A stretch of 60,000 bases of DNA from Apostichopus japonicus (Eukaryota; Echinodermata; Holothuroidea; Aspidochirotida; Stichopodidae). A model generated the notes under the pieces. The model was not told where the DNA came from, did no database searches, and saw only the letters and a program-made list of their open reading frames with translations. The stretch covers positions 27,927,960 through 27,987,959 of the forward strand of contig NC_092563.1 in the NCBI RefSeq assembly GCF_037975245.1, written 5' to 3'. Numbering within the stretch: position 1 is the first letter of the stretch; every line of letters starts with the position of its first letter. Below, piece by piece: positions 23,802 to 38,800 of the stretch. A program made the position numbers and the translations under genes.

Positions 23802-26800
23802 CTGGAAGAGGCAAAATTAATTACAATGATGACATATCTTAACAAAAAATAACAATATGGCTTAAAGCAGACTCTACAAATGTAAGGCAATCCACAAACA
23901 GTTTTCTCATCTTCTACCACTGGTCATCAAGAAGAAATTTTCTTTTTGTCTTTACTTCTGTTTCTGAAATCACGTTACTCACCATCGTGTCCTCTGAGCC
24001 CAAACGTAACTACTCGTTATAAAGTGTTATTAGTGTTAGCACGGATAAAACCAACACATGGGTTATGGGAGAGTTTGAAGTTCAATGCCTCCACTTTCTC
24101 TTTATAACAGTATTGCATGCATTGATTGGGAATATGGTTGTTGTTGAGAGTAACAGCAAAAGTGTCTCTTGTTATTTATTTGATTCTATAAATCATTTCA
24201 ACTTTTCTTGCAAACAATGTCCAAGTCAGCAAAATCATTTGTATAATTACACCACCAACAGCAAACAAGGATGCTTACAGCAGTTTCTCTGCAAGTAAAA
24301 TTTCCTTTGTATGAGCATAGCATTTACTGAGGGAATATATAGTCCTGCAATACACATCGCTGCCGCATTAACCGCATGATTTCAGCTGTAATGGAGCACA
24401 TCAACCAATGCATACATAATTCTTTGACAATGTTAGTCAACATGTTTATCAATCCCATTCATCCCGTTTAGTCGGTTGTAGTTTTAAAACGATTAAAACG
24501 ATCAGTGATCCCGTTCTACGTCCCCCGGCTCAGACTCACCTCTGTTCCTGGACCCAGGTGTTGACGTTACTGACCACTAGTTCACTCTCTTTGTGTAATT
24601 TATCTCCGCTAGTCCTGGCCTCCCTCAGAGACGCCCTCAGTTGATCGTTCTCCATCTGTGCGTCGTCTCTCTTTGCTTGCAAATCGGTCAACGTTCTACT
24701 GATCCGATCGGCCTGAATAAGAAAAGAAAAAAAAAAAACATAATTTGGATTAAAATGATCCCAATCATAACTTTAATCTTTAAAATTGGTCTTCAAGATT
24801 TGAATCTGCAAAAAAAAAAAAATGGTTTATCTGCAGGTTCTCCCAAAACTAGTCCTGTGGATTCCCCTAATTTAGAGTAGTGTCATTCAGTTTTGTTATG
24901 CTGTTTTTCATTTATACTTTACAAGAATCTTTCTTGGTTTTAACCAGAGACTGGTGTATTGTTTCTATGGTATTTCAATAATAGTTTACTACTTTTATAT
25001 GGTGATGCCTTGTAACTTTTCCTTCCGACGAACCACTTTACATTCACAAACAGCCAAACACCCTCCACTAACTGGCCTATGTGGTTATAATCATTTGGTT
25101 CCTACATATTAGTGAGTTTCAACAAATTAGTTATTACTATTAAAATTAGTAATTATATAAAGTAATTCTATAAATTGTTTGTCTCCGATAAACTTCATGT
25201 TGCTTCATATCAATTGCAGCCTCTGACATTTAACACCATGACTTTATCATTCCTTGTGTGAATCGAAGTGAACTAATGTAACAGTAGGCTTGAAGAGTGA
25301 GTAAAACAGCATGACTAATGCATGACACAAGTGGAATCCTCTTGTTATGAGTAAGAGTATGATTGCAAGACTTTAAAAGTGAGTATGAGCCTTAAGTCTG
25401 GCACTAGTATCTGTACAAGATTACCGACATGCCCCCTCCCTCCCTCCCTCCCCACCCCAGGGGCAAGTAGGATTACAGACAACTTTACTGGAATACAGGT
25501 AAAGACTTAATACAAGTCTGAGTAACAGACTACGTTTCCCAGTATTTCAGTGATGAGCCTTGGGTAAAAAAAAAAAAACGGAACTATGCAAACATTGCTG
25601 TATAGGCTCCAGTTTGCATATGTTACAGTGTGTTAGGATAATAGTATTTTTCCCCGAGGTAGTAAAGAAATCACGGATATTCCGCGAATTCACGGATAAA
25701 GCTCATGCCTGGTATTTTACTTTCCGTAATGGTTGAACTCGGTTTCAAGACATTGTGACAAGTTTGATGCAAACTACAGCTTTGATACCATATCGGTTTT
25801 TACGACGGATTATACCGACTAACCTCTTCAGTCTTATGTCTAAGTTTTTCTTTCATGGCGGCCAGCTCCACCTTCAACACCACGATCTGTTCTTCTCTCA
25901 TGGTGACCTCTTGCACTGCCTGCTGCCGTTTGCCACTGACCTGGGTCAACTGAGAATTGACCTCCTGAAGTTGGATCTCATAACTTCTGACCTCATCCTC
26001 ACTCCTATGATTCAGCTCCTTGACCTTCTGCAATTCACTGCGAAGCTTTTTCAATTTGTCTTCGTAGACTGCGATCTGTTTTGTTTGATGAGATGTTTAG
26101 GAATATTCAAACACATCAGCAAATTGTCCTAACGGGATGAATCATTAGTCACGTAAAAGGTTGAAATAGAGTAAACACAATATAAAGAGATATATCACTT
26201 TTTTTTGCACAATGTGACTGTTCTTAAAACGGAACCTTATAGAGGGCTGTTTCAATTGCAGATTTGACATCTCCTATAAGCAAAGTGGGCTGCTTTAGTG
26301 AAAGGTGCTCATTGTCAAGAATGGAACCGAAAAGCATCAGCTCTGGGAAGACACATTAGGAGACTGAAAATTTAATTTTAGATGATATAGTTGTGACAGA
26401 TTAACCACAAATTCCTCAAAATCACTCAAACTACCTCCATGTTTATTTGAGAGCCATAATGTAAGAGGATTTTCAAGAATAATTAGTGAAATGATTTACA
26501 TGTTGACAATGAAAAATATCACCTCACTTGGAGAGATTCTTTACCTCATCAGATAAACCTTGATTCTGTTGATCAGTTCGGGATAATTCTGACTGAAGTC
26601 TAGCAGCTAATCCTGCCCTCTCTCCCAACTGATCCATTGCTTCCTTGTGTTGACCTTCGACCTCTGCTAAGTGTCTCTTCATCTCTTGCAGTTTCTCGAG
26701 TGTTTCATGCAGCTAATTGGGGTAGTTAAATGAGATATGGTGAGATGTAAAGCAATTTGTCACACTACAAGAAATATGAATATGAAAAGAGTTAACTAAA

Positions 26801-29800
26801 GGAGAAAAATCCAAAGGGTTCTAATCAAGTGAAATCAGCAGAATATGTGTCATGAAAGTAAGCAAAAACAAACTTGCAAAACGCTAAGAAAAGGCTGGAA
26901 AACCTTGCGAACATTCCGACCAGGTTCACAGGAAATCTGCGATGCCTGGAAATCCAGCCTGGCTGGAGAACCCTTGAATGCACATCATACAGAAAAATGA
27001 AAGTCATACGTGTTGTTACTGCAATCAATAGTATGTCAAGTGTATACTCCAAGATTCACAGTCTGCAGGCTCTCCTCTCTCAGACCTAAATCACTCTGTT
27101 ACATACAATCAGACTCTTAGTTTATACAGTATCTTACCTCTGTTTTATAGGTCTGCAGGCTTTCCTCTCTCTGACCTAAATCACTCTGTTACATACAATC
27201 AGACTCTTAGTTTATACAGTATCTTACCTCTGTCTTTTAGGTCTGCAGGCATTCCTCTCTTAGACCTAAATCACTCTGTTACATACAATCAGACTCTTAG
27301 TTTATACAGTATCTTACCTCTGTTTTATAGGTCTGCAGGCTTTCCTCTCTCTGACCTAAATCACTCTGTTACATACAATCAGACTCTTAGTTTATACAGT
27401 ATCTTACCTCTGTTTTGTAGGTCTGCAGGCTCTCCTCTCTCAGACCTAAATCACTCTGTTACATACAATCAGACTCTTAGTTTATACAGTATCTTACCTC
27501 TGTTTTATAGGTCTGCAGGCTTTCCTCTCTCTGACCTAAATCACTCTGTTACATACAATCAGACTCTTAGTTTATACAGTATCTTACCTCTGTTTTATAG
27601 GTCTGCAGGCTTTCCTCTCTCAGACCTAAATCACTCTGTTACATACAATCAGACTCTTAGTTTATACAGTATCTTACCTCTGTTTTATAGGTCTGCAGAC
27701 TCTCCTCTCTCAGACCCAAATCACTCTGTTACATACAATCAGACTCTTAGTTTATACAGTATCTTACCTCTGTTTTGTAGGTCTGTAGGCTTTCCTCTCT
27801 CAGATCTACGTCACTCTGTAGCTGGGTTAAGCTCTCCTGATTTTTCTCCAATTGTTCCTCCTGTAGTTGTCCTTGCTTCTTGACTGTTTCTAGATTCATC
27901 CTCGTCAGTCGTAGCTGGCTGTCTCTCTCCGTCAGCTCATCTTTCAGTTTGTGCATCTTGACTTGTAATGAAGACAAATCACTCTCCAGCTGGAGAATTC
28001 TGTTGTCCTTCTCTGTCATCTGAAATATTTTAACACACAAAATCATTTTGAACTTTATACGAAAATGAACAAAATGCGACACAAAATCATTTCAAAATCT
28101 TAAAACTTTTTAAGAAACAGAGGGCAGTCTTTCAATATTTTTCAATCTTTATGATACATTGCAGTTGTTGATATGATATTTGATATATATCATGATATAT
28201 TGCCCATAACTCACCGAGTCAATTTTGGTGATCAACGATTATGCTGCTGCTTCTATTGTATGATTCAGACCACACGTTAAACTATTTGTGACGATTTTTG
28301 GTAATTTATATACACAAGCTGTACATTTACTACACGACTACCTGCAACCTGACTTGATGATGCTTGTTATTTTATCTGATGAATGGAATATCTCTTTCAA
28401 ATACATCCAACTAGAATGTACAATTCCTGACATACAAGATATATAAGTCTTGACCATGTTGAAGTTAGAGGTCACGAATCGTACCTGATATTCGTCATCT
28501 TTTAGTTGTCGGTTTGCGTCCTTAAGCTCCGTTTCTCTCTGATACATCTCCGATTTGACTTTTCCTAATTCCTTTGTTAACTGTTCCATCTTTTGTCTCT
28601 CTGTCGAAAGGTTATCTTGTGAAGTTTTCACAGAAGCTTGTAACCTGACCACCTGACCAAAGGAAATATTATATGAACTTTGAAATGATGTATACTTTAC
28701 TTTAATAACAATAGAACACATTCTTTTACCTGAACTTTTTGGACTCAAAGTTCAACAGCACACATCACAGCTCATGCAGCCTACAAAAAATATCTTAAAC
28801 TATGTACTTTTTAGCAAGCAACATGACAAATGGATCACATATTTCATACAAATATTGTATTGCCATTGGGAGAGAAGAGTCAGTGAAAAAAAAAAGATCC
28901 TCTTTATTCCTTCTCCTTCACATGAGTATGACAATAAGATAATTTCCATTCTGTATTCCTGATAATGAATATACTTTTCTTATAACCTACTAAACTTAAA
29001 ATTCCCTTTTATTTACCTAGAAGTGAAATGTTTATTCAAATTATATTCCAGTCTACAACACACATTCATAAGCCTAAACTTGTGAATCATGACATACTTT
29101 CTTCCAACAATCTTGTCATCAAGAGCAACCAGATAGTGATTGACATCTCCATGACAACAAAGGTTTCTAGCAGTCATGTATGCATTGATGCATGAGTAAG
29201 CAATTTCATTGCAGGGGTGGAGGTAGGGTCAGGGGTTGGGGTGTGAGACATTCCTAGATCAGAGATCACTCACCTCATCTTGCGTTCTTTTATTTTCCAT
29301 TTCCAGTTCCTCAATTCTTGCCTCGTGTTCTCTCCTCTCTGATTTATACACCTGACATTGTTGTTCCTGGCCTTCCAGTTCTTGCTGCGTCCAATTTAAT
29401 TCTTCTTTTAATCTATAAATCAACGAATCAAACACCGACAAATAAGATGCCATAAGGAATCAAGCATGCATAAACAAACAACTGAAATAAACGAACAACT
29501 GAATAGCTTCATATGTTAAATATGTACGTAGTTTATTGCATCTAGATCAACATAAAATCATACCAAACATTGACCCCAGTTCAGTAGTAAGGTTATTAAC
29601 AGAGGGAAGGGGAGGGGGGGTGGGGAGAGGTGACATCAACATCACACAGGTGAGAGGTACCAGAGTTTTACTGACACTAAGACTTATGGCTTATATGTTT
29701 GTTTGGGGTCTAAAGTTTTTGCTTGTTGGGTGAGTACAAATGATACTCCATCTATTGTTCAGTGAGTACTAGCATACAACAAGAAATTGAGTACATACAC

Positions 29801-32800
29801 AACTTTAAATATACACCCCTGAATCAAACATAACATCAACTCTCACCTTGTGGTGGATTGTTTCATTTCATCTGTTGCTTGTTCTTCATTACTCAATTGT
29901 TCCTTCAGCGTTTTGATCTCGGACTGGAGCCTCCGGTGTGACTGTTCGAACCTGACAACTTCAGTTACCCTACAACTCAATTGTTCTTGCGTGGATTGAA
30001 CACTGCCCTCTAAGATTAAAAGTCTTTCTTGGTGATGTGCCAACTGTAAGGAGCCAAGGAGTGATCAAAATAATTAATAAGTGAAAGTAAAGGAAGTAAA
30101 ACAGTTGTAACCTAGAATGAATGACAGCAAAAGACATAATTTCAATATTTTCATTGATTTCTCACCATGGGGGAGGTGTGCGACAGCATACAAAAGTCTG
30201 CTACATACAAGTGTCATTCACTGAAGTAGAACACTTTCAATGCAGATGCACCTAGGCCTAACCTATTATGCACATACAAAACACATACAAATTGGTAAAT
30301 AGGATAGGATGTGGGATGGTCAATTCGGTTGGGAAGGTATTCATACAGAACATTCCATGTGTACCTTGAGTGAATCTGGTCGGTGGTGGATTATTAAAAC
30401 ATGATTTTTCACTTTTTTATTATCAAAATGCAAGCAGCTGTTTTATGGCTTACCTCTTGTGCAGATACCCTATAGTTTTCTCTGGCTGAATTCAACTCAT
30501 CTCTTAAGAGATTTATTTCTCCTTTCAGCTGGGCTTTCTCCTGGTTCATTTTCTCCATCTTGTGATCTTTACCTTTTATGGACATTTCAAGTTGTTTAAG
30601 GTGGCTCTCGAGAAGACTCAACTGGACAGAGAATCAATCAGACAGGGTAATCAAATGAAATCAATGGTGTGCATATATGAGGGAATAATGGTTACTTCAT
30701 TGTTGTATATAACTGCACATCACAGCACATTCCTATAAACTCACCCAAGGTACAGTAAAACACCAAAACAAAGTCAACAAGGTCATTACGATGACACAAG
30801 GAGGCATCTCACAGTGGCATGAAAGTACTACAAGGATTTCCAACACTGCATGTCATGTTTGGAATAATCACTTAGGAGTACACCCCCCTCCCCTTTTCAA
30901 CCCCACCCCAAAAATTAAAAGGAGTTAATAGCACAACTTTGCATGTAGACCTAACTATAAACCTAACTTATAATTTATAGCCTAAACATGCCTCAGAATG
31001 CATATCTAAACTTTAACTTGTTTCTTGGATAGGATCCCAGACCCCCCACATGGGAGTTGGCTTGAATGACCTCGGGGCCACACACTCCCCACTCCATTTT
31101 TAAAATACTGAAACCGTCCATGAGGCTACTTACTGCTCACTTATTCACTAATTGCAAGAGAACACATCAGTGAAACAAAGATATTTAAAATTGGCTGATA
31201 TAAATGGTAGTTCTATCCTACTTGTGGGCAATCTTATTCACCTAAATAAAGCCATTTCAATCTAATTCAACTAAATAAAGCCGTTTCACTCTGATTCACC
31301 TAAATAAAGCCATTTCAATCTAATTCACCTAAATAAAGCCATTTCAATCTAATTCACCTAAATAAAGGCCATTTCAATCTAATTCACCTAAATAAAGTCG
31401 TTTCATTTCAATCTAATTCACATACATAATGCCATTTCAATCTAATTCACCTAAATATAGCCATTTCATTCTGATTCACCTACGTAAAGCCATTTCAATT
31501 TAATTCACCTAAATGAAGCAATTTCACTCTGATTCATCTAAATAAAGCCATTTTAACCTGATTCAGCTATTTCCAGCCATTCCTTCCAGACTGCATAATC
31601 CTACCTCATTTAATTTGTCATTCAGGACATCCTTGAGTTTTCCAACATCTGACTCTGCTTTCTGTAACATCTTTTCTCGTTTTCCTAGTTCTCTTTGAAC
31701 ATTCTCATTCAACCTCTGCGATTCCTGAAGCTGTATGTCAAGATCCTTCGACTGTCGTTCCAGTTTACTGGCCTGATGAATTCGATAACCGTTGATAAAG
31801 AAACAGCAAAATAGAAGGAAACAAAAAAACAAAGATGGAAGGAGTTTGTTAGTATAAGCATTACAAGTAACTTAGTCCTGCAACAGAGGCGGTACATCTT
31901 CATGCAGTAATAAGTGTATAGTTGTAGTGTATAAAAATCATATCATCTTTCTTCAATCTGATGCAGCCAAGATATGAAAAAAGCGAGATCATTTCAAGAC
32001 AAGATCTTGAGTCTCATGAATAGCTTATTGCATTGACTTACCACTGTTATAGCTTTGTTACTAACTCTACATTTTCAACTGACTGAAGAATTATTCGACT
32101 GATTAATAATCATTGCGTGCGAAACAGACATGGCATTGTTACACACACTTTTGTTAGCAGCGACTGCACTATGACAAAACATCATAAGGTAATGATGAAA
32201 ACAAGCTAACTTCAAGATTACTGCTTAAACTGTAAAAAAAAGAGAATTTGACTGACCAACGAGGCACAGAAATGTAGAATGGCAAATAAGTCAGATGGAA
32301 TTCTTCTGGCAACGACATACCTCAGCTTTATGTTTTTGAGCTGCAGTCATAATTTCCGATCTGGCCTGGTGTAAGGACTGGTCCAACTTATCCAATTCTG
32401 TCCTAGAGTGTGACTTCTGATCTTTTAATGATTTGACCTCTGACCTTGCATCCGATAGTTTCCCTTCCAGGTCTGTGACCTGCTGTGACCTCACTGTCAG
32501 CTCGTCTTCAATCTGCTTTGAATGTAACCGTAGCTTCTTGATGGTGTCTTCTCTATCAGTGAACTGTATGGAGAAACCAAAAAACAGCAAAAGTAAGAAT
32601 GGAATGCTAGAGATGTGTATTCACTGATGGAAGGTGTCATACTACAATGTTAGTGCACTCTGTAAATCGGAAATTGTAATCAGTAAAATCATAATTGAGA
32701 GCAGACAATCAGAAGTGTGTCCATTGCCATTAGTACAGTAAGATACTACCAGCATTCCAGAGAGAACCATGATATTGCACCAGACAAAATGTTATCACGT

Positions 32801-35800
32801 ATTCATCACATTAACAATGTTCTGAGGGATGAATAGTATTCAAGGCTGAGAGTGGAGGTTGTTTACCAATGATGTCATCATTCAGTTTCATGATCAGGAT
32901 TTTGTTTTGAGTTATTTTGGTGACCATGACCTGGTGATGAGCGAGCTGCTAATATTGAAAGGTTGTACATCTCCATAGTTACAACTGAAAGCAGCAATCC
33001 CTGTATCCCCTCTTCACCTACACCCCTATTCCCTCCACACCCCTATTCCCCCTCATCCCGACTCCCACACCACTATTCCCCCCATGACTCTCTCCCCCCA
33101 CACCCGGATTCCCCCACATACCTACTCCCACCCCCCACAACCACTATCCCCCCTCATCCTTATCCCCCCAAATCCCTATCCCCCACATCCCTATTCCCCC
33201 ATGACTCTACTCTCCCCACACCACTATTCCCCCAAATCCCTATCCCCCACACATCCCTATCCCCCCACGGCACTATTCCCCCCATCCCTACTTCCTCTTA
33301 AACTCATCTCACCTCTTTATCAGTATGATGATGGTCCTCTTTGTGATCCTTCAGTTCTGTCTGGGTCTTCTTAAACTGCTCTTCCATAAATTGCAGCTAC
33401 CAGATAAGAAATCAACGGTTAGCAACCCATAGTTATAAGTAATATGTTACATGTTTTTCATTGCAGCTACCAGATAAGAAATCAACGGTTAGCAACCCAT
33501 AGTTATAAGTAATATGTTACATGTTTTTCATTGCAGCTACCAGATAAGAAATCAACGGTTAGCAACCCATAGTTATAAGTAATATGTTACATGTTTTTCA
33601 TTGCAGCTACCAGATACGAAATCATTGGTTAGCAACCCATAGTTATAAGTAATATGTTACAAGTTTCTCTGTTTCATAAGAAACTGATTTGTACAAGGTA
33701 TTTACGAGAGGTTAGTTATAAAGAAGTTTTTGTTATACAGTGTAAATTATGGTTATACATTATTCTCTCTGCCACAGCCTGTTTCCATTGGCTAGTCACG
33801 ATGTGTTGTTAAGGCAACCCACATTGTTTATGATCAATTGAGTTTAGAACTTACAGAGGTTTAAGTGTCTCAGCCATTGTTGTCATCCAAATATGACAAA
33901 ATACCCAATGAATAATTATATTATGCATATTGGGTTTACAATTAATGGTATAAGCAGGAAGGCTCCAAATGGCATCAAAACTTACAGACAACTATTTTCC
34001 CCCGGTAACAAGATTATTCCAGGAAGGTGAAAGTTTACATTTGATTTTAAAACAAAAGTAAACCAACCTTGTTTTCCCTCTCTCCTAGGACACCTCTGGT
34101 CTCCAATGCTTGTTCCTCCATCTCCCCTAGTTTGTCTCTTGCCTCTCTCAGATCTGCTCTGAGTCGGCACACTTCCTGGTTCAGTGACCCTATGACCTCT
34201 TCACTCTGTTTGATCTCATTCTGTTTATGGTTCAGTTGATGCTCTAACCTCTTGACCTCCCTCTTGACCTTTTCTGACACTTCCTCTTTCTCTTGTAGCT
34301 GTTAGAGAGAGAGAAAGAGAGAGACGATACAAGGGAAACAACACCTTGTTATGTTGCTTACAGTTCTTCCCAACCAGAATGGAGATTGAAGAAATCATGC
34401 AGAATTATTCACATATACAGAGATTCATAGTGCAGAGAGTTTTTGTCTACTATCAAAGCAAACCCAAGAACAATTCAAAAGAAAGAAAAAAGAGACAAAA
34501 AATAATGATCAGTGAAGAATGAGATGTATCAATATCACACATTCTTAGTTAGCAGCAGTTTTGTATAAAAAAAAATTGACTTTCACCCGAATTCATTTTT
34601 TTCCTTCTATGTGCCATGTGATTCCAATGTGCATAATAAATGACTAAACGATTCATGGAATGGCCAACAGTCTACATCTGTGTTGCTCAGTTATTCATTG
34701 GTAGTAGCCCTAAGAAAATTTGGAGTTTTTTATGGTCACACTGTATCATCGACAGAATTGATTTGCAACAAAGCAGAGCTTAAAGAGAACAAGGACTTGT
34801 AGAAATTTGAACAGACATTTGTTTTTATATCAGACATTTGTTTTTCAACCCTCTGTAAAGAAGGAATTGTGGAAATTTGAACAGACCTTTGTGTTGTTTA
34901 TATAGGACCTTTGTTTTTCAACCCTTTGTAAAGAAGGAATTGTGGAAATTTGAACAGACCTTTGGTTTTATATCAGACATTTGTTTTTCAACCCTTTGTA
35001 AAGAAGGAATTGTGGAAATTTGAACAGACCTTTTTGTTTTTTTAATATAAGACCTTTGTTTTTCAACCATTTGTAAAGAAGGAATTATGGAAATTTGAAC
35101 AGACCTTTGTGTTTTCTATATAGGACCTTTGCTTTTCAACCCTTTGTAAAGAAGGAATTGTGGAAATTTGAACAGACCTTTGTTTTTATATCAGACATTT
35201 GTTTTTCAACCCTTTGTAAAGAAGGGATTGTGGAAATTTGAACAGACCTTTGTGTTTTTTATATAGGACCTTTGTTTTTCAACCCTTTGTAAAGAAGGAA
35301 TTGTGGAAATTTGAACAGACCTTTGGTTTTATATCAGACATTTGTTTTTCAACCCTTTGTAAAGAAGGAATTGTGGACATTTGAACAGACCTTTGTGTTG
35401 TTTATATAGGACCTTTGTTCTTTGTAAAGAAGGAATTGTGGAAATTTGAACAGACCTTTGTTTTAATATCAGACATTTGTTTTTCAACTCTTTGTTGATT
35501 ACTAGCTGCAGATGACTCTGCTCTCTGTAGTCTAGAGACTGCCTGGTTATGACGATCTTTGTAGTTCGTTAATTCAGTCTGAATCTCATCCTTAGCATAT
35601 AGCGCCCTCTGTAGCTGGTCTTCCAGGTTTGCGTTCTCCTGTTTGGACTTGCTAAAAGTCTCCTCCTGCTGTTCAAGGTTATTGCTTAGCTGTGTTATCT
35701 AGAAATGAGAAAAGGAAAAAGACGGAAGAGATACACGATGAAAGGACATAAATACTGGATCATCATTATTTACCTAAACAATGACCGTAATAAACTGTGA

Positions 35801-38800
35801 AAAAGGGAACCCACGAAATGCTTTTGATCGAATGTTAGACTTTGAGGTCTAATGTGAGATGTTTCCAGTGCAAGTCAAATTTGTCAAGAATGAATTGTTC
35901 TTGATTTCGTCCTTTCATGAACGATATTAAGTTAAAACAAAGAAAACTGACAAAAACAGTGATGTAAAATGATCAATTAAGTCTGAGCAGATAATTATAT
36001 CATCATAACCTATTTCATACAGAAGAGTTCCGGACTTTCAACTAATGCGGACAGATATCGAACAGCAAGCTAACTTTATCCAAGGTTTTCTTTGAGATGT
36101 CAGTGAATGGTCCTACCTGATCCAATGCTGACCTATGAAGCTGCTGAGCTCTATCCAGTTCAGTCTTGAAGTTATCTAAATCATCAAGATGTTGCGCACA
36201 TTCTCTCTCCTTCTCTTTCAAGCACTCTGCCGTCTTATCGGAGATGTTCCTCAGTTCAGCTAATCCTTTGCTTCTTTCTTCTCTCAGGTCAGCATACTCT
36301 TGCTTCTGAACCTCAATTTGCTGCTCCAACGAGTGGATCAATCCAAGGCATTTTTGATTCTGTAATGTTAAGTATTATTAAATAAGAAGCATTCATAAAC
36401 AGCATTAAACATCTGAAATGAACTTTTAGCACAAAAAAAGAACTGCAGCATAAATATCTTACTTTTATACATGGTGATGGGTTGTAGGTATGGTGGTGTG
36501 TAAGGTGAGTGTTGTAGGTGTGGTGGTGTGTTAGGCTAGTGTTAACAAAGACCTGCCTATTGGACTTTCATCAGTCTGGAGTATACAGGTCATTAATGTA
36601 AATGAATGTCATCATTAGTCCTAACTTTAAATGTAATCACTTTCCATTTAAATGTCTTCATCAGACTGGATTTGGATGTCATCCTACCTGGATTTGGATG
36701 TCATCCTACCTGGATTTGGATGTCATCCTACCTGGATTTGAATGTCATCCTACCTGGATTTGGATGTCATCCTACCTGGATTTGGATGCCATCCTACCTG
36801 GATTTTGATGCCATCCTATCTGGATTTGGATGTCATCCTACCTGGATTTGGATGCCATCCTACCTGGATTTGGATGCCATCCTACCTGGAGTTGGATGTC
36901 ATCCTACCAGGCTTTGGATGCCATCCTACCTGGATTTGGATGTCATCCTACCTGGAATTAGATGTCATCCTACCAGGATTTGGATGCCATCCTATCTGGA
37001 TTTGGATGTCATCCTACCTGGATTTGGATGTCATCCTACCTGGATTTGGATGCCATCCTACCTGGATTTGGATGCCATCCTACCTGGATTTGGATGTCAT
37101 CCTACCTGGATTTGGATGCCATCCTATCTGGGTTGGGATGTCATCCTACCTGGATTTGGATGCCATCCTACCTGGATTTGGATGTCATCCTACCTGGATT
37201 TGGATGCCATTCTACCTGGGTTGGGATGCCATCCTACCTGGATTTGGATGTCATCCTACCTGGATTTGGATGTCATCCTACCTGGATTTGAATGTCATCC
37301 TACCTGGATTTGGATGTCATCCTACCTGGATTTTGATGCCATCCTACCTGGATTTGGATGTCATCCTACCTGGATTTGGATGCCATCCTACCTGGATTTT
37401 GATGCCATCCTATCTGGATTTGGATGTCATCCTACCTGGATTTGGATGCCATCCTACCTGGATTTGGATGCCATCCTACCTGGAGTTGGATGTCATCCTA
37501 CCAGGCTTTGGATGCCATCCTACCTGGATTTGGATGTCATCCTACCTGGAATTAGATGTCATCCTACCAGGATTTGGATGCCATCCTATCTGGATTTGGA
37601 TGTCATCCTACCTGGATTTGGATGTCATCCTACCTGGATTTGGATGCCATCCTACCTGGATTTGGATGCCATCCTACCTGGATTTGGATGTCATCCTACC
37701 TGGATTTGGATGCCATCCTACCTGGGTTGGGATGTCATCCTACCTGGATTTGGATGCCATCCTACCTGGATTTGGATGTCATCCTACCTGGATTTGGATG
37801 CCATCCTACCTGGGTTGGGATGTCATCCTACCTGGATTTGGATGCCATCCTACCTGGATTTGGATGTCATCCTACCTGGATTTGGATGCCATTCTACCTG
37901 GGTTGGGATGTCATCCTACCTGGATTTGGATGTCATCCTACCTGGATTTGGATGCCATCCTACCTGGATTTGGATGTCATCCTACCTGATTTTGATGCCA
38001 TCCTACCTGGATTTTGATGCCATCCTACCTGGATTTGGATGTCACCCTACCTGGATTTGGATGTCATCCTACCAGGATTTGGATGCCATCCTACCTGGAA
38101 TTAGATGTCATCCTACCAGGATTTGGATGCCATCCTATCTGGATTTGGATGTCATCCTACCTGGATTTGGATGTCATCCTACCTGGATTTGGATGCCATC
38201 CTACCTGGATTTGGATGCCATCCTACCTGGATTTGGATGTCATCCTACCTGGATTTGGATGCCATCCTACCTGGATTTGGATGCCATCCTACCTGGATTT
38301 GGATGTCATCCTACCTGTATTTGGATGTCATCCTACCTGGATTTGGTTGCCATCCTACCTGGATTTGGATGTCATCCTACCTGGATTTGAATATCATCCT
38401 ACCTGGATTTGGATGTCATCCAATCTGGAGTTGGATGTCATCCAATCTGGAGTTGGATGTCATTAGGATGTCGTTAGGCTGGATGTTGTGTATTTATAGC
38501 ATGTTATTATCAGTCATGACTTGAGAATGTCATAATTTGAATGTCGTTAATGTGGCATATGTAGGTCATCTTCAGCCAATAAATGGAAGTCACCATCTAT
38601 GACATTGGATGTCGTCAATGTGATCATCATTCCTGACTTACCTCTTTACCGGCTAGCTCAATCTTTAGCTGCAGTTGTTGAATTTCTTTTCCATTGCTAA
38701 CAATCTGTTCAGAAAAACAGAAACAATTAGTGTACAATATAATACAATACAACAACACCTTTTAAATATCCCCCTTGCACAGGACCCTCTTAGACCCCAA

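Noticed and set aside
36606-38390. 594-codon plus-strand open frame (HPTWIW/SSYLDLD repeat)
   Set aside because: It is a 21-bp satellite open in all three forward frames because the unit lacks stops and is a multiple of three. It lies in an intron of the opposite-strand gene.
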